A stretch of 64,000 nt of DNA. Origin: Pseudomonas sp. SCB32. Lineage in GTDB: Bacteria; Pseudomonadota; Gammaproteobacteria; Pseudomonadales; Pseudomonadaceae. Each line of letters starts with the position of its first letter. Within the stretch, counting starts at the first letter, position 1. Below the pieces are notes generated by a model. That model ran no database searches. It had not been told where the DNA came from and saw nothing but the letters and a program-made list of their open reading frames with translations. The translations under genes and the position numbers were made by a program. The DNA is taken from assembly GCF_009189165.1 (NCBI RefSeq), contig NZ_CP045118.1, positions 5,456,001 through 5,520,000 on the forward strand. Reading direction: 5' to 3'. This document shows, piece by piece, positions 10,967 through 20,983 of the stretch.

Positions 10967-10996
10967 TGGACAGTCACGCAGGCTTTCCGGCATAGT
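10967..10996 (+). promoter_or_regulatory. Candidate sigma-70 promoter for aroQ-accB-accC, with overlapping palindrome
   Basis: A -35-like TGGACA (10967-10972) and a -10-like CATAGT (10991-10996) are 18 bases apart, 45 bases before aroQ. The -35 box sits inside a perfect palindrome TGACTG-GA-CAGTCA (10963-10976), which could be an operator. Confidence 0.4.
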
Positions 10997-11041
10997 CCCG
11001 CCCTATCTTTTTCCGCCTAAGAGAAGGACAAGAGCATCCAG

Positions 11042-11485
11042 ATGGCGACCTTACTGGTACTGCACGGGCCCAACCTCAACCTGCTGGGCACCCGCGAGCC
11101 CGACAAGTACGGCTCCGTCACCCTCGAGCAGATCAACCAGGACCTGGAGCGCCGAGCCCGCGAGGCCGGCCACCACCTGATGCACCTGCAGAGCAACGCC
11201 GAGTACGAATTGATCGACCGGATCCATGCCGCGCGAGGCGAAGGCGTGGACTTCATTCTCATCAATCCGGCCGCGTTCACGCATACAAGTGTCGCTCTAC
11301 GTGACGCATTGCTCGCAGTGAGCATCCCATTCATCGAAGTGCACCTTTCCAACGTGCACAAACGTGAACCTTTCCGGCATCACTCCTACTTCTCCGACGT
11401 GGCGGTAGGGGTGATCTGCGGTCTGGGAGCCACAGGCTACCGCCTGGCCCTGGAATCCGCCCTTGAACAACTTGAACGCCCGTGA
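11042..11485 (+). CDS. aroQ: 3-dehydroquinate dehydratase, type II
   Basis: This enzyme converts 3-dehydroquinate to 3-dehydroshikimate, the third step of the shikimate pathway. The 147-residue length is typical of the dodecameric type II class. The N-terminal [14 protein letters not shown] motif, the flexible-lid arginine and tyrosine just after it, [10 protein letters not shown] in the middle, and [17 protein letters not shown] with the catalytic histidine are all visible. It heads an operon with accB and accC, an arrangement usual in gamma-proteobacteria. A GAGAAGGA sequence lies about 15 bases before the start, rather far for a strong RBS. Confidence 0.96.
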   Translation: MATLLVLHGPNLNLLGTREPDKYGSVTLEQINQDLERRAREAGHHLMHLQSNAEYELIDRIHAARGEGVDFILINPAAFTHTSVALRDALLAVSIPFIEVHLSNVHKREPFRHHSYFSDVAVGVICGLGATGYRLALESALEQLERP

Positions 11486-11509
11486 CCTCACCTGGGAGTG
11501 CGAACACTG

Positions 11510-11974
11510 ATGGACATCCGTAAAGTCAAGAAACTGATCGAACTGCTCGAAGAATCCGGTATCGACGAGCTGGAAATCAAAGAGGGCGAAGAGTCCGTAC
11601 GCATCAGCCGCCACAGCAAGTCCGCTGCGGCCCCGATCTACGCCGCCCCGGCCTACGCTCCGGCTCCTGTCGCAGCCGCTCCGGTCGCTGCCGCCGCAGC
11701 CCCGGCCGCCGAAGCCGCTCCGGCTGCCCCGGTGCTCAACGGCAACGCCGTGCGCTCGCCGATGGTCGGCACCTTCTACCGTGCTGCCTCGCCGACCTCC
11801 GCCAACTTCGTCGAAGTCGGCCAGAGCGTGAAGAAAGGCGACATCCTGTGCATCGTCGAAGCCATGAAGATGATGAACCACATCGAGGCCGAGACCAGCG
11901 GCGTGATCGGTCAGATCCTCGTGGAGAACGGTCAGCCGGTCGAGTTCGACCAGCCCCTGTTCACCATCGTTTAA
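11510..11974 (+). CDS. accB: Biotin carboxyl carrier protein of acetyl-CoA carboxylase
   Basis: AccB carries biotin between biotin carboxylase and the carboxyltransferase in the first step of fatty-acid synthesis. The 154-residue protein has a helical N-terminus, an Ala/Pro-rich flexible linker (about 42-80) and a C-terminal biotinyl domain with the EAMKMMN motif, biotinylated on Lys120. GGGAG lies 11 bases before the ATG at 11510; a GTG at 11498 would add four residues. It is 24 bases downstream of aroQ and 17 bases before accC, so all three are one operon. Confidence 0.97.
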   Translation: MDIRKVKKLIELLEESGIDELEIKEGEESVRISRHSKSAAAPIYAAPAYAPAPVAAAPVAAAAAPAAEAAPAAPVLNGNAVRSPMVGTFYRAASPTSANFVEVGQSVKKGDILCIVEAMKMMNHIEAETSGVIGQILVENGQPVEFDQPLFTIV

Positions 11975-11991
11975 AGCGCGGGGAGCCTGCG

Positions 11992-13341
11992 ATGTTGGAA
12001 AAAGTACTGATCGCCAACCGCGGCGAAATTGCGCTGCGCATCCTGCGCGCGTGCAAGGAGCTGGGCATCAAGACGGTGGCCGTGCACTCGACCGCCGACC
12101 GCGAGCTGATGCACCTGTCGCTGGCCGACGAAGCGGTCTGCATCGGTCCGGCCCCGGCCGCGCAGTCCTACCTGCACATCCCGGCGATCATCGCCGCGGC
12201 CGAGGTCACCGGCGCCGTGGGTATCCACCCCGGCTACGGCTTCCTGGCCGAGAACGCCGACTTCGCCGAGCAGGTCGAGCGCTCGGGCTTCACCTTCATC
12301 GGCCCGAGCGCCGACGTCATCCGCCTGATGGGTGACAAGGTGTCCGCCAAGGACGCCATGAAGAGAGCCGGCGTTCCGACCGTACCGGGCTCCGACGGCC
12401 CGCTGCCGGAAGACGAAGAGACCGCGCTGGCGATCGCCCGCGAGGTTGGCTACCCGGTGATCATCAAGGCCGCCGGTGGCGGTGGTGGTCGCGGCATGCG
12501 CGTCGTGCACAAAGAGGAAGACCTGATCAAGTCCGCCAAGCTGACCCGCACCGAAGCGGGCGCAGCCTTCGGCAACTCGATGGTCTACCTGGAGAAGTTC
12601 CTGACCAACCCGCGTCACGTGGAAGTCCAGGTTCTCTCCGACGGCCAGGGCAACGCCATCCACCTGGGCGACCGCGACTGCTCCCTGCAGCGCCGCCACC
12701 AGAAGGTGCTGGAAGAAGCCCCAGCCCCGGGCATCGACGAGAAGGCCCGCGCCGAAGTGCTGGCCCGCTGCGTCCAGGCCTGCGTGGAAATCGGCTACCG
12801 TGGCGCCGGCACCTTCGAGTTCCTCTACGAGAACGGCCGCTTCTACTTCATCGAGATGAACACCCGCGTTCAGGTGGAGCATCCGGTGTCGGAGATGGTC
12901 ACCGGTATCGACATCGTCAAGGAGATGCTCAGCATCGCCTCGGGCAACAAGCTGTCGATCCGCCAGGAAGACGTGGTCATCCGTGGCCATGCGCTGGAAT
13001 GCCGGATCAACGCCGAAGACCCGAAGACCTTCATGCCGAGCCCCGGCAAGGTGAAGCACTTCCACGCACCCGGCGGCAACGGCGTGCGCGTGGATTCGCA
13101 CCTGTACAGCGGCTACGCAGTACCGCCGAACTACGACTCGCTGGTGGGCAAGATCATCGCCTACGGCAAGGACCGCGATGAAGCCATGGCGCGCATGCGT
13201 AATGCGCTGGACGAGCTGATCGTCGATGGCATCAAGACCAATACCGAGCTGCACAAGGATCTGGTCCGCGACAAAGAGTTCTGCAAGGGTGGCGTGAACA
13301 TCCACTACCTGGAGAAGAAGCTGGGCATGGACAAGCACTAA
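11992..13341 (+). CDS. accC: Biotin carboxylase subunit of acetyl-CoA carboxylase
   Basis: AccC carboxylates the biotin on AccB using ATP and bicarbonate. The 449-residue protein has the N-terminal pre-ATP-grasp domain ([14 protein letters not shown]), the glycine-rich ATP-binding loop ([12 protein letters not shown]), and the ATP-grasp catalytic region [14 protein letters not shown]. Length equals that of the E. coli enzyme. It starts at 11992 after GGGAG, 17 bases behind accB, and ends before a hairpin that may terminate the operon. Confidence 0.97.
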   Translation: MLEKVLIANRGEIALRILRACKELGIKTVAVHSTADRELMHLSLADEAVCIGPAPAAQSYLHIPAIIAAAEVTGAVGIHPGYGFLAENADFAEQVERSGFTFIGPSADVIRLMGDKVSAKDAMKRAGVPTVPGSDGPLPEDEETALAIAREVGYPVIIKAAGGGGGRGMRVVHKEEDLIKSAKLTRTEAGAAFGNSMVYLEKFLTNPRHVEVQVLSDGQGNAIHLGDRDCSLQRRHQKVLEEAPAPGIDEKARAEVLARCVQACVEIGYRGAGTFEFLYENGRFYFIEMNTRVQVEHPVSEMVTGIDIVKEMLSIASGNKLSIRQEDVVIRGHALECRINAEDPKTFMPSPGKVKHFHAPGGNGVRVDSHLYSGYAVPPNYDSLVGKIIAYGKDRDEAMARMRNALDELIVDGIKTNTELHKDLVRDKEFCKGGVNIHYLEKKLGMDKH

Positions 13342-13367
13342 GCCTGTCCCGCTCCGCCTTGCTCCAC

Positions 13368-13402
13368 CACAAGGGCTGCCTCCGGGCGGCCCTTGTGCTT
13401 TG
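13368..13402 (+). terminator. Hairpin after accC
   Basis: Arms CACAAGGGC (13368-13376) and GCCCTTGTG (13389-13397) form a 9-bp stem, followed by CTTTG. The T-tract is short, so termination is likely but not certain. Confidence 0.6.
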
Positions 13403-13512
13403 CGGCCCCTGCGCGCTGGCACGGCAAGGTGCCGTACAGTAAGCTTGCCGCCTTTATCTGCGGGCCGCCCAGGCGGCCCGCTGTCTTTCCAGCACCATCG
13501 AGGTACCGCCCC

Positions 13513-14391
13513 ATGCCCTGGCTTCAAGTCCGACTCGCCATTACCCCGGAACAGGCGGAAACCTACGAAGATGCGCTGCTGGAAGTTGGCGCCGTCTCGG
13601 TAACCTTCATGGACGCCGAAGACCAGCCGATCTTCGAGCCTGACCTGGGCACCACCCCGCTGTGGAGCCACACCCACCTGCTCGCACTGTTCGAGGCCGA
13701 CACCGACGAGACCGCGCTGGTCGCCCACCTGTCCCTGCTGACCGGCGGCGAGCTGCCGGAACACCAGATCGAGCGCATCGAGGACCAGGACTGGGAGCGC
13801 AGCTGGATGGACAACTTCAAGCCGATGCGCTTCGGCCGCCGCCTGTGGATCGTCCCCAGCTGGCACGACGCACCAGAGCCGGACGCGGTGAACCTGCTGC
13901 TCGATCCGGGCCTGGCCTTCGGCACCGGCACCCACCCGACCACCTCGCTGTGCCTGCAATGGCTGGATGGCCAGGAGCTGGCCGGCCAGTACGTGCTGGA
14001 CTTCGGCTGCGGCTCGGGCATCCTCGCCATCGCCGCGCTGCTGCTGGGCGCCGAGCGCGCCGCCGGAACCGACATCGACCCGCAGGCGCTGGAAGCCTCG
14101 CGCGACAACGCCTCGCGCAACGGCATCGACCCGGCCAGATTCCCGGTCTACCTGCCCGCTGATCTGCCAAAGGAGCCAGCGGACGTTCTGGTGGCGAACA
14201 TTCTGGCCGGCCCGCTGGTCTCATTAGCAGAACAGCTCACCGGATTGGTCAAGCCCGGTGGCCGCCTGGCCCTCTCAGGCATCCTCGCCGAGCAGGCCGA
14301 GGAAGTGCGTGCAGCCTACGCCGGCGCCTTCGACCTCGACCCGACCGCCGAGCAGGAAGGCTGGATCCGCATCACGGGCCGCCGCCGCTGA
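13513..14391 (+). CDS. prmA: Ribosomal protein L11 methyltransferase
   Basis: PrmA trimethylates lysines and the N-terminus of ribosomal protein L11 with S-adenosylmethionine. The 292-residue protein has the N-terminal L11-recognition domain (MPWLQVRL start), then a Rossmann methyltransferase fold with FGTGTHPTT, motif [15 protein letters not shown] and the VANILAGPL motif. ATG at 13513 is chosen because it gives the family N-terminus; the frame is open upstream to 13393 but without homology. It follows accC by 171 bases with a hairpin between. Confidence 0.95.
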   Translation: MPWLQVRLAITPEQAETYEDALLEVGAVSVTFMDAEDQPIFEPDLGTTPLWSHTHLLALFEADTDETALVAHLSLLTGGELPEHQIERIEDQDWERSWMDNFKPMRFGRRLWIVPSWHDAPEPDAVNLLLDPGLAFGTGTHPTTSLCLQWLDGQELAGQYVLDFGCGSGILAIAALLLGAERAAGTDIDPQALEASRDNASRNGIDPARFPVYLPADLPKEPADVLVANILAGPLVSLAEQLTGLVKPGGRLALSGILAEQAEEVRAAYAGAFDLDPTAEQEGWIRITGRRR

Positions 14392-14450
14392 CTGCCCGCC
14401 GCAAGGGGCTTGGGTTAGACTAACCGTTTGTTTTTCAGCCGGACCGCCGC

Positions 14451-16082
14451 ATGAGCGACAGCTTCATCACACAGTGCCCCCATTGCCAGACCCGTTTCCG
14501 CGTCAACGCGGCGCAACTGGGCGCGGCCAGCGGTGCTGTGCGCTGCGGAACCTGCCTGAAGGTATTCAACGCGCCGCAGAACATGCTGGACGAGCAGACG
14601 GCGGCACCGACCCTGACGACCGTAGTCCCGCCGCCCGCCAACCTGCCGAAGGCCGTCGCGGAACCCATGCCGGCGCCGATGCCGGTGGCAGAGCCGGCGC
14701 CCCCCGCCCCTGCCTCGATCGCCATTGCGGCCGCCATCGCCGTGGAACAGCCGAAACCGTCGCCCGCCCCCGGCACCGCGACCCTTGGCTGGCCCCTGGC
14801 ACCTCATGCCGCACGGCACTCCAGCGATGTCGCGGAAAAACCCGCCGCGCCTGAACCCAGGGTGGAAGCCAAACCGGCTCCCCAGCCGGAATTCCGCCCC
14901 GAGCCGGCGCCCGCGCCAATCGCAGTAGCCGCCCCGATCACCCCGGCAGCGGCAACGCCGGCACCGCAAGCGATCGCCAGCGAACCGCCCAAGGTCGAGT
15001 CCGCCCCGGTGAAGAAGGACGAGACGCTGTGGATCCACGACGACCTGGATCTGGACAGCCTCAACCTCGATGAAGAACTGGCCAAGCTGGATGAATTCGA
15101 GCTGTCCCAGGAATTCCTCAGCATCGATCGCGCGCCCCGCCCCAGCGAGGCGCTGCAGATCAAGCAGGAAGACGCCCGCGACCCGCACGACGAGCGCTGG
15201 GCCGAAGCCCTGCTGCAGGCCGAACAGCCCAACGGCCAGCGTGCCGGCCGCCAGGAGCCCAGCCTCGGCCAACTGCCCGCCGACGAACCGGAAGAACCCG
15301 CGCCCAGCGCTCGCCTCGTGGCCGACAAGGAGCCCGAGGAAGAACCCGAAGAAGAAGAACTGGACGAAGAACCCCGCATCGACTCTTCGCCGCTCAGCGC
15401 CGTGGACGATGAGGAGGAGCTGCCGACCTTCAGCGCCCGCCGCGATGACGACGAGCCCGATGCGGACGAGGAAGACCTGGACGACGAAGCCGCCTCTCCG
15501 CGCGCCGACGAGCACCGCGCCGAACCCGCGCTACACAGCGACGGCCTGCACGACCTGAGCGACGAACCGTTGCAACTGGACTGGCAGAAGCCCAAGCGCC
15601 GCTTGGGCCGCCGCCTGTTCTGGCTGCTGCTGGTACTGCTCGCCCTGATCGGCCTGGCCGGACAGTACATCGCCTACCACTTCGAGGAACTGGCCCGCCA
15701 GGACCAGTACCGCCCCTGGTTCGCCCAAGCCTGCCCGGAACTGGGCTGCACCCTGCCCTCCAAGGTCGACGTGGAACAGATCCGCAGCAGCAACCTAGTG
15801 GTGCGCAGCCATCCGGACTTCAGCGGCGCCCTGGTGGTCGATGCGATCATCTATAACCGCGCGAACTTCTCGCAGCCCTTCCCGCTGCTGGAAATGCGCT
15901 TCGCCGACCTGAACGGCCAACTGATCGCCAGCCGCCGCTTCAAGCCCAGCGAATACCTTTCCGGCGAGCTGGCCGGGCAGAGCGAAATGCCGCCGCAGAC
16001 GCCGATCCACATCTCCCTGGACATCCTCGACCCAGGTCCGAAGGCCGTGAACTACAGTCTGAGTTTCCACTCGCCGGAGTAA
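14451..16082 (+). CDS. Zinc-ribbon / DUF3426 membrane protein
   Basis: This 543-residue protein starts with a MJ0042-type zinc ribbon (CPHC and CGTC pairs, residues 9-35), then a long low-complexity Pro/Ala-rich stretch (about 50-190), a highly acidic stretch (about 280-350), one membrane helix (about 388-410, LFWLLLVLLALIGLAG) and a C-terminal DUF3426 domain (about 415-543). The zinc ribbon should face the cytoplasm and DUF3426 the periplasm. The function is unknown. The same gene lies between prmA and dusB in P. aeruginosa, as far as I recall. It is probably co-transcribed with prmA (59-base gap). Confidence 0.85.
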   Translation: MSDSFITQCPHCQTRFRVNAAQLGAASGAVRCGTCLKVFNAPQNMLDEQTAAPTLTTVVPPPANLPKAVAEPMPAPMPVAEPAPPAPASIAIAAAIAVEQPKPSPAPGTATLGWPLAPHAARHSSDVAEKPAAPEPRVEAKPAPQPEFRPEPAPAPIAVAAPITPAAATPAPQAIASEPPKVESAPVKKDETLWIHDDLDLDSLNLDEELAKLDEFELSQEFLSIDRAPRPSEALQIKQEDARDPHDERWAEALLQAEQPNGQRAGRQEPSLGQLPADEPEEPAPSARLVADKEPEEEPEEEELDEEPRIDSSPLSAVDDEEELPTFSARRDDDEPDADEEDLDDEAASPRADEHRAEPALHSDGLHDLSDEPLQLDWQKPKRRLGRRLFWLLLVLLALIGLAGQYIAYHFEELARQDQYRPWFAQACPELGCTLPSKVDVEQIRSSNLVVRSHPDFSGALVVDAIIYNRANFSQPFPLLEMRFADLNGQLIASRRFKPSEYLSGELAGQSEMPPQTPIHISLDILDPGPKAVNYSLSFHSPE

Positions 16083-16181
16083 TCCGGCGGGTAGCCCAGA
16101 AGGCCGCCCGGCGCCAGTTCCGCTCGTCTTCCTACCCTGGGTGATAAGCCCCGGACTGTTCAGAATTTATCCAAATTCGCC

Positions 16182-16210
16182 TTTATCCGGTCACCGAGAG
16201 CGGGTATCAT
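16182..16210 (+). promoter_or_regulatory. Candidate promoter of dusB-fis
   Basis: TTTATC (16182-16187) and TATCAT (16205-16210) are separated by exactly 17 bases, about 94 bases before dusB, in the 221-base gap after the DUF3426 gene. The -35 match is weak. Confidence 0.4.
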
Positions 16211-16303
16211 GCCCTCCCTTTTTTGCTAGCACCGGTGGCAGGCCCCGAAAGCACTCGCGAGTCATACAGCGCGCGGCGCCTCGGTGTTCCCGCCCCATTA
16301 ACC

Positions 16304-17311
16304 ATGGAACCCAGGTCGGTGGTACGCATCGGCTCCTACACACTGCCCAACAGACTGATCCTGGCCCCGATGGCCGGCGTTACCGATCGTCCGTTCCGCC
16401 AGCTGTGCCGCCGACTCGGCGCCGGCATGGTGGTCTCGGAGATGGTCACCAGTGACGTTCGCCTGTGGAACAGCCGCAAGTCGCGCCTGCGCCTGCAGCA
16501 CGACCACGAGGATCAACCGCGTTCGGTGCAGATCGCCGGCGGCGACCCGCAGATGCTCGCGGAAGCCGCACGCTGCAACGTGGAGCTCGGTGCCCAGATC
16601 ATCGACATCAACATGGGCTGTCCGGCAAAGAAGGTTTGCAACAAGGCCGCGGGTTCCGCGCTGATGAAGGATGAACGGCTGGTGGCCGACATCCTCGAAG
16701 CGGTGGTCGCGGCGGTAGAGGTTCCCGTCACCCTGAAGATTCGCACCGGTTGGGACCGGTCGAACAAGAACGGTGTGACGGTGGCGCGGATCGCCGAGCA
16801 GTCGGGCATCCAGGCGCTGGCGGTGCACGGCAGGACCCGCGCCGACCTCTACACCGGCGAAGCGGAGTACGAAACCATCGCAGCGATCAAGCAGGCGGTT
16901 TCCATTCCAGTCTTCGCCAACGGTGATATCGATTCGCCGCAGAAGGCACGGCAGGTGTTCGAGCTGACCGGGGTGGACGCCCTGCTGATCGGACGCGCCG
17001 CCCAGGGCAGGCCCTGGATCTTCCGCGAGATCGATCATTACCTGAGCACCGGCGAGACATTGCCGGCGCCAAGCCTGCACGAAGTGGAGAGCATCCTGCT
17101 CGAACACCTCGCTGCATTGCATGCGTTTTATGGGGAAGACATGGGTGTGCGCATTGCCCGCAAGCACGTGGGCTGGTACCTCGCCACCCTTCCGGGCGCG
17201 GCGGAGTTCCGCACCCAGTTCAATCGTTTGCAGGACACGGATGCACAAAGCGCCAGCGTCAGGCAGTTCTTCGCCGAGCGCCACAATAACGGAGAAGGGG
17301 TGGCCGCATGA
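16304..17311 (+). CDS. dusB: tRNA-dihydrouridine synthase B
   Basis: DusB is an FMN enzyme that reduces specific uridines of tRNA to dihydrouridine. The 335-residue protein shows the family signatures [13 protein letters not shown] near the N-terminus, NMGCPAKK with the catalytic cysteine in the middle, and the VHGRTR and FANGDI FMN-binding segments. ATG at 16304 gives the expected N-terminus; the frame is open to a TTG at 16223. It overlaps fis by four bases, the dusB-fis operon found across gamma-proteobacteria, where dusB translation is thought to help fis expression. Confidence 0.96.
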   Translation: MEPRSVVRIGSYTLPNRLILAPMAGVTDRPFRQLCRRLGAGMVVSEMVTSDVRLWNSRKSRLRLQHDHEDQPRSVQIAGGDPQMLAEAARCNVELGAQIIDINMGCPAKKVCNKAAGSALMKDERLVADILEAVVAAVEVPVTLKIRTGWDRSNKNGVTVARIAEQSGIQALAVHGRTRADLYTGEAEYETIAAIKQAVSIPVFANGDIDSPQKARQVFELTGVDALLIGRAAQGRPWIFREIDHYLSTGETLPAPSLHEVESILLEHLAALHAFYGEDMGVRIARKHVGWYLATLPGAAEFRTQFNRLQDTDAQSASVRQFFAERHNNGEGVAA

Positions 17312-17628
17312 CAACGATGACCGAGACATTAGTGAGTGGAATGACACCCGTGAGCGACAACGCGAACCTTAAACAGCACCTGACCACTCCGACGCAGGAG
17401 GGTCAGACCCTCCGCGACAGCGTGGAAAAGGCACTGCATAACTATTTCGCCCATCTCGAAGGGCAGCCGGTCACGGACGTGTACAACATGGTGCTTTGCG
17501 AAGTCGAAGCGCCGCTGCTGGAAACCGTCATGAACTACGTGAAGGGTAACCAGACCAAAGCTTCCGAACTGCTGGGCCTGAACCGCGGGACCCTGCGCAA
17601 GAAACTCAAGCAGTACGACCTTCTCTGA
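17308..17628 (+). CDS. fis: DNA-binding protein Fis
   Basis: Fis is a small nucleoid-associated protein that bends DNA and activates growth-related promoters. The 106-residue protein has the N-terminal beta-hairpin arm and the C-terminal helix-turn-helix ([20 protein letters not shown]). Start ATG overlaps the dusB stop (ATGA). The first 11 residues include a second possible start (ATG at 17341), but the coupled start gives the length known in Pseudomonas. A strong hairpin follows 9 bases after the stop. Confidence 0.97.
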   Translation: MTTMTETLVSGMTPVSDNANLKQHLTTPTQEGQTLRDSVEKALHNYFAHLEGQPVTDVYNMVLCEVEAPLLETVMNYVKGNQTKASELLGLNRGTLRKKLKQYDLL

Positions 17629-17637
17629 CCAGGGTGG

Positions 17638-17680
17638 CAGGCGCAGGGTCGCGACCGACCGGTCCCCGACCCAGCGCCTG
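17638..17680 (+). terminator. Long GC hairpin between fis and purH
   Basis: Arms CAGGCGCAGGGTCG (17638-17651) and CGACCCAGCGCCTG (17667-17680) pair along 14 positions with a single A-A mismatch. There is no T-tract, so it may stabilise the fis mRNA or act with another factor rather than terminate alone. Confidence 0.55.
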
Positions 17681-17716
17681 ACACGCGAAAAGCCCGTAGC
17701 CTTTGTGGAAACCGTT

Positions 17717-19318
17717 ATGACCGACCAAACCACCCGCCTGCCCATCCGCCGCGCGCTGATCAGCGTTTCCGACAAGACCGGCGTCGTCGATTTCGCCCGT
17801 GAGCTGGTTGCCCTTGGCGTGGAGATCCTCTCCACCGGCGGCACCTACAAGCTGCTCAAGGACAACGGCATCGCCGCCGTGGAAGTGGCCGATTACACCG
17901 GTTTCCCGGAAATGATGGACGGCCGCGTGAAGACCCTGCACCCGAAAGTGCACGGCGGCATCCTCGGCCGTCGCGACATCGACGGCGCGGTGATGGAAGA
18001 GCACGGCATCAAGCCGATCGACCTGGTCGCAGTCAACCTGTACCCCTTCGCCGCCACCGTGGCCAAGCCCGGCTGCACCCTGCCGGACGCCATCGAGAAC
18101 ATCGACATCGGCGGCCCGACCATGGTCCGCAGCGCCGCGAAGAACCACAAGGACGTCGCCATCGTGGTCAACTCCACCGACTACGAAGGCGTCATCGCGG
18201 CCCTCAAAGACGGCGGCCTGACTTACGCCCAGCGCTTCAACCTGGCCCTCAAGGCGTTCGAGCACACCTCCGCCTACGACGGCATGATCGCCAACTACCT
18301 GGGCACCATCGACCAGGACGCCGAGACGCTGTCCACCGAGAACCGCCTGCAGTTCCCGCGCACCTTCAACAGCCAGTTCATCAAGGCCCAGGACATGCGC
18401 TACGGCGAGAACCCGCACCAGAGTGCAGCGTTCTACGTCGAGGGCGGCGAAGCCAGCGTCTCCACCGCCATCCAGCTGCAGGGCAAGGAACTGTCGTTCA
18501 ACAACGTGGCCGACACCGACGCCGCGCTGGAGTGCGTGAAGAGCTTCGTCAAGCCGGCCTGCGTCATCGTCAAGCACGCCAACCCGTGCGGCGTGGCCGT
18601 GGTTCCGGAAAACGAAGGCGGCATCCGCAAGGCCTATGACCTGGCCTACGCCACCGACACCGAGTCGGCCTTCGGCGGCATCATCGCCTTCAACCGCGAG
18701 CTGGACGGCGAAACCGCCCAGGCCATCGTCGAGCGCCAGTTCGTCGAAGTGATCATCGCCCCGAAAGTCTCCGAGGCCGCCCGTGCCGTGGTTGCTGCCA
18801 AGGCCAACGTACGCCTGCTGGAATGCGGCGAGTGGCCGGCCGAGCGTCCTGCCGGTTGGGACTTCAAGCGCGTCAACGGCGGCCTGCTGGTACAGAGCCG
18901 CGACATCGGCATGATCACCGCCGATGACCTGAAGATCGTCACCCAACGCGCCCCGAGCGAGCAGGAAATCCACGACCTGATCTTCGCCTGGAAAGTCGCC
19001 AAGTTCGTCAAGTCCAACGCCATCGTCTACGCCAAGAACCGCCAGACCGTCGGTGTCGGCGCCGGCCAGATGAGCCGCGTGAACTCCGCCCGCATCGCCG
19101 CCATCAAGGCCGAGCACGCTGGTCTGGAAGTGAAAGGCGCGGTCATGGCTTCCGACGCCTTCTTCCCGTTCCGCGATGGTATCGACAACGCCGCCAAGGC
19201 CGGCATCACCGCGGTGATCCAGCCGGGTGGTTCGATGCGCGATAACGAAGTGATCGCCGCCGCCGACGAAGCCGGCATCGCAATGGTCTTCACCGGCATG
19301 CGCCACTTCCGCCATTAA
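17717..19318 (+). CDS. purH: Bifunctional AICAR formyltransferase / IMP cyclohydrolase
   Basis: PurH catalyses the last two steps of purine synthesis, AICAR to FAICAR to IMP. The 533-residue protein has the N-terminal MGS-like cyclohydrolase domain ([20 protein letters not shown]) and the C-terminal transformylase domain with the catalytic Lys-His pair in [10 protein letters not shown]. The ATG at 17717 is used; a GTG at 17705 is also in frame. Length agrees with the E. coli protein (529). purD follows in the same direction with a 250-base gap holding two inverted repeats. Confidence 0.97.
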   Translation: MTDQTTRLPIRRALISVSDKTGVVDFARELVALGVEILSTGGTYKLLKDNGIAAVEVADYTGFPEMMDGRVKTLHPKVHGGILGRRDIDGAVMEEHGIKPIDLVAVNLYPFAATVAKPGCTLPDAIENIDIGGPTMVRSAAKNHKDVAIVVNSTDYEGVIAALKDGGLTYAQRFNLALKAFEHTSAYDGMIANYLGTIDQDAETLSTENRLQFPRTFNSQFIKAQDMRYGENPHQSAAFYVEGGEASVSTAIQLQGKELSFNNVADTDAALECVKSFVKPACVIVKHANPCGVAVVPENEGGIRKAYDLAYATDTESAFGGIIAFNRELDGETAQAIVERQFVEVIIAPKVSEAARAVVAAKANVRLLECGEWPAERPAGWDFKRVNGGLLVQSRDIGMITADDLKIVTQRAPSEQEIHDLIFAWKVAKFVKSNAIVYAKNRQTVGVGAGQMSRVNSARIAAIKAEHAGLEVKGAVMASDAFFPFRDGIDNAAKAGITAVIQPGGSMRDNEVIAAADEAGIAMVFTGMRHFRH

Positions 19319-19355
19319 GCGGTAAGGACGCACTCGGACTCGCATCTGCGGCGTT

Positions 19356-19415
19356 GCCCGGCCCTTCCCCCATGCTCATTGCCAGAAGGCAACTCCGCTG
19401 GATGAAGGGCCGGGC
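19356..19415. repeat. Inverted repeat GCCCGGCCCTTC / GAAGGGCCGGGC after purH
   Basis: Two perfect 12-bp arms (19356-19367, 19404-19415) are separated by 36 bases, starting 38 bases after purH. They could form a stable stem at the end of the purH transcript or be a mobile REP-like relic. Confidence 0.6.
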
Positions 19416-19487
19416 GCCTTGCATCTACGAGCCCGATTGCGCCCCTTGAGATCGGTCCATTGAGAGAGGACTGGTCATAAAGAATTC

Positions 19488-19536
19488 GTAGGTTGGGTCG
19501 GGCGGCGCTCCGCGAGCGAAGCGATACCCAACAATC
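19488..19536. repeat. Palindromic repeat (GTTGGGT...ACCCAAC type) before purD
   Basis: GTTGGGT (19492-19498) and ACCCAAC (19526-19532) flank GC-rich complementary segments around GGCGCTCCGCGAGCGAAGC. It ends about 33 bases before purD. It is similar in style to the element at 5603-5682 (both include GCGATACCCA). Confidence 0.6.
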
Positions 19537-19568
19537 CGGCAGAGCCGGAACTGTTCAGGAGAACTCCA

Positions 19569-20858
19569 ATGAACGTACTCATCATCGGCAGCGGCGGTCG
19601 CGAGCACGCGCTGGCCTGGAAGGTCGCGCAGGATTCGCGCGTACAGAAGGTCTTCGTCGCGCCGGGCAACGCCGGCACCGCCACCGAAGCCAAGTGCGAG
19701 AACGTCGCCATCGACGTGCTGGCCCTGGAAGAGCTGGCCGATTTCGCCGCGAAGAACGTGCAGCTGACCATCGTCGGCCCCGAGGCGCCGCTGGTCAAAG
19801 GCGTGGTCGACCTGTTCCGCTCCCGCGGCCTGGACATCTTCGGCCCCACCGCCGGCGCCGCGCAGCTGGAAGGCTCCAAGGCCTTCACCAAGGACTTCCT
19901 TGCGCGCCACAAGATCCCCACCGCCGACTACCAGAACTTCACCGAAGTCGAGCCGGCCCTGGCCTATCTGAAAGAGAAAGGCGCGCCCATCGTGATCAAG
20001 GCCGACGGCCTGGCCGCGGGCAAGGGCGTGATCGTCGCCATGACCCTGGCCGAAGCCGAGGAAGCCGTACGCGACATGCTCGCCGGCAACGCCTTCGGTG
20101 ACGCCGGTTCCCGCGTGGTGATCGAGGAGTTCCTCGACGGCGAGGAAGCCAGCTTCATCGTCATGGTCGACGGCCAGAATGTGCTGCCCATGGCCACCAG
20201 CCAGGACCACAAGCGCGTCGGCGATGCCGATACCGGCCCGAACACCGGCGGCATGGGCGCCTACTCCCCGGCCCCCGTGGTTACCCCGGACGTGCACCAG
20301 CGCGTGATGGACGAAGTGATCTACCCGACCGTGCGCGGCATGGCCGAGGAAGGCAACGTCTACACCGGCTTCCTCTACGCCGGCCTGATGATCGACAAGA
20401 GCGGCAAGCCCAAGGTCATCGAGTTCAACTGCCGCTTCGGCGACCCGGAAACCCAACCGATCATGGTGCGCCTGGAAAGCTCCCTGGTGCTGCTGGTCGA
20501 GGCCGCCCTGGCCAAGGCACTGGACAAGGTCGAAGCCACCTGGGACCCGCGCCCCACCGTCGGTGTCGTACTGGCCGCCGGCGGCTACCCGGGCGACTAC
20601 GCCAAGGGTGACGTCATCGAAGGCCTGGACGACGCGGCCAAGCTCGACGGCAAGGTCTTCCACGCTGGCACCGCGCTCAAGGACGGCCAGATCGTCACCG
20701 CTGGCGGCCGCGTGCTGTGCGCCACCGCCATCGGCCCGACCGTCTCCTCGGCCCAGGAGCAGGCCTACCGCCTGGCGGAAAAGATCCGCTGGAACGGCTG
20801 CTTCTACCGCAAGGACATCGGCTACCGCGCCATCGCTCGCGAGCGCGGCGAGGGCTGA
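19569..20858 (+). CDS. purD: Phosphoribosylamine-glycine ligase (GARS)
   Basis: PurD joins glycine to phosphoribosylamine with ATP, the second step of purine synthesis. The 429-residue protein has the N-terminal NVLIIGSGGREHALAWK motif, an ATP-grasp fold with KADGLAAGKGVIVA, and the FNCRFGDPETQ metal-binding signature near residue 285. GGAGAA precedes the ATG. It shares direction with purH, and the two pur genes are probably co-regulated, but the repeats between them suggest that purD may also have its own promoter. Confidence 0.97.
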   Translation: MNVLIIGSGGREHALAWKVAQDSRVQKVFVAPGNAGTATEAKCENVAIDVLALEELADFAAKNVQLTIVGPEAPLVKGVVDLFRSRGLDIFGPTAGAAQLEGSKAFTKDFLARHKIPTADYQNFTEVEPALAYLKEKGAPIVIKADGLAAGKGVIVAMTLAEAEEAVRDMLAGNAFGDAGSRVVIEEFLDGEEASFIVMVDGQNVLPMATSQDHKRVGDADTGPNTGGMGAYSPAPVVTPDVHQRVMDEVIYPTVRGMAEEGNVYTGFLYAGLMIDKSGKPKVIEFNCRFGDPETQPIMVRLESSLVLLVEAALAKALDKVEATWDPRPTVGVVLAAGGYPGDYAKGDVIEGLDDAAKLDGKVFHAGTALKDGQIVTAGGRVLCATAIGPTVSSAQEQAYRLAEKIRWNGCFYRKDIGYRAIARERGEG

Positions 20859-20867
20859 TGCACCTCT

Positions 20868-20898
20868 GCCGGAGGCGTTCGATTGCGGCGCCTCCGGC
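20868..20898 (+). terminator. Hairpin after purD
   Basis: GCCGGAGGC (20868-20876) and GCCTCCGGC (20890-20898) form a perfect 9-bp stem ten bases after purD. There is no T-run, so its role in termination is uncertain. Confidence 0.5.
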
Positions 20899-20924
20899 CT
20901 CAAATCCCCGCGTGCCCGTGTGGA

Positions 20925-20953
20925 TTACGGCCTTTTGCGCACTTGGCTATAAT
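20925..20953 (+). promoter_or_regulatory. Sigma-70 promoter of retS
   Basis: A perfect TATAAT (20948-20953) lies 30 bases before the retS GTG, with TTACGG (20925-20930) 17 bases upstream as a weak -35. The leader would be about 24 nt. Confidence 0.6.
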
Positions 20954-20983
20954 CGGGCCACTCACTACCGAAGGGACTTCGCC

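Noticed and set aside
17629..17716. Purine riboswitch before purH
   Set aside because: The gap holds only a simple GC hairpin; the conserved purine aptamer core is not seen and such riboswitches are not expected in Pseudomonas.
20717..20983. Upstream extension of the retS frame to 20717
   Set aside because: It overlaps purD in another frame, has no membrane-protein homology and includes the retS promoter; the GTG at 20984 with AAGGGA gives the correct RetS N-terminus.
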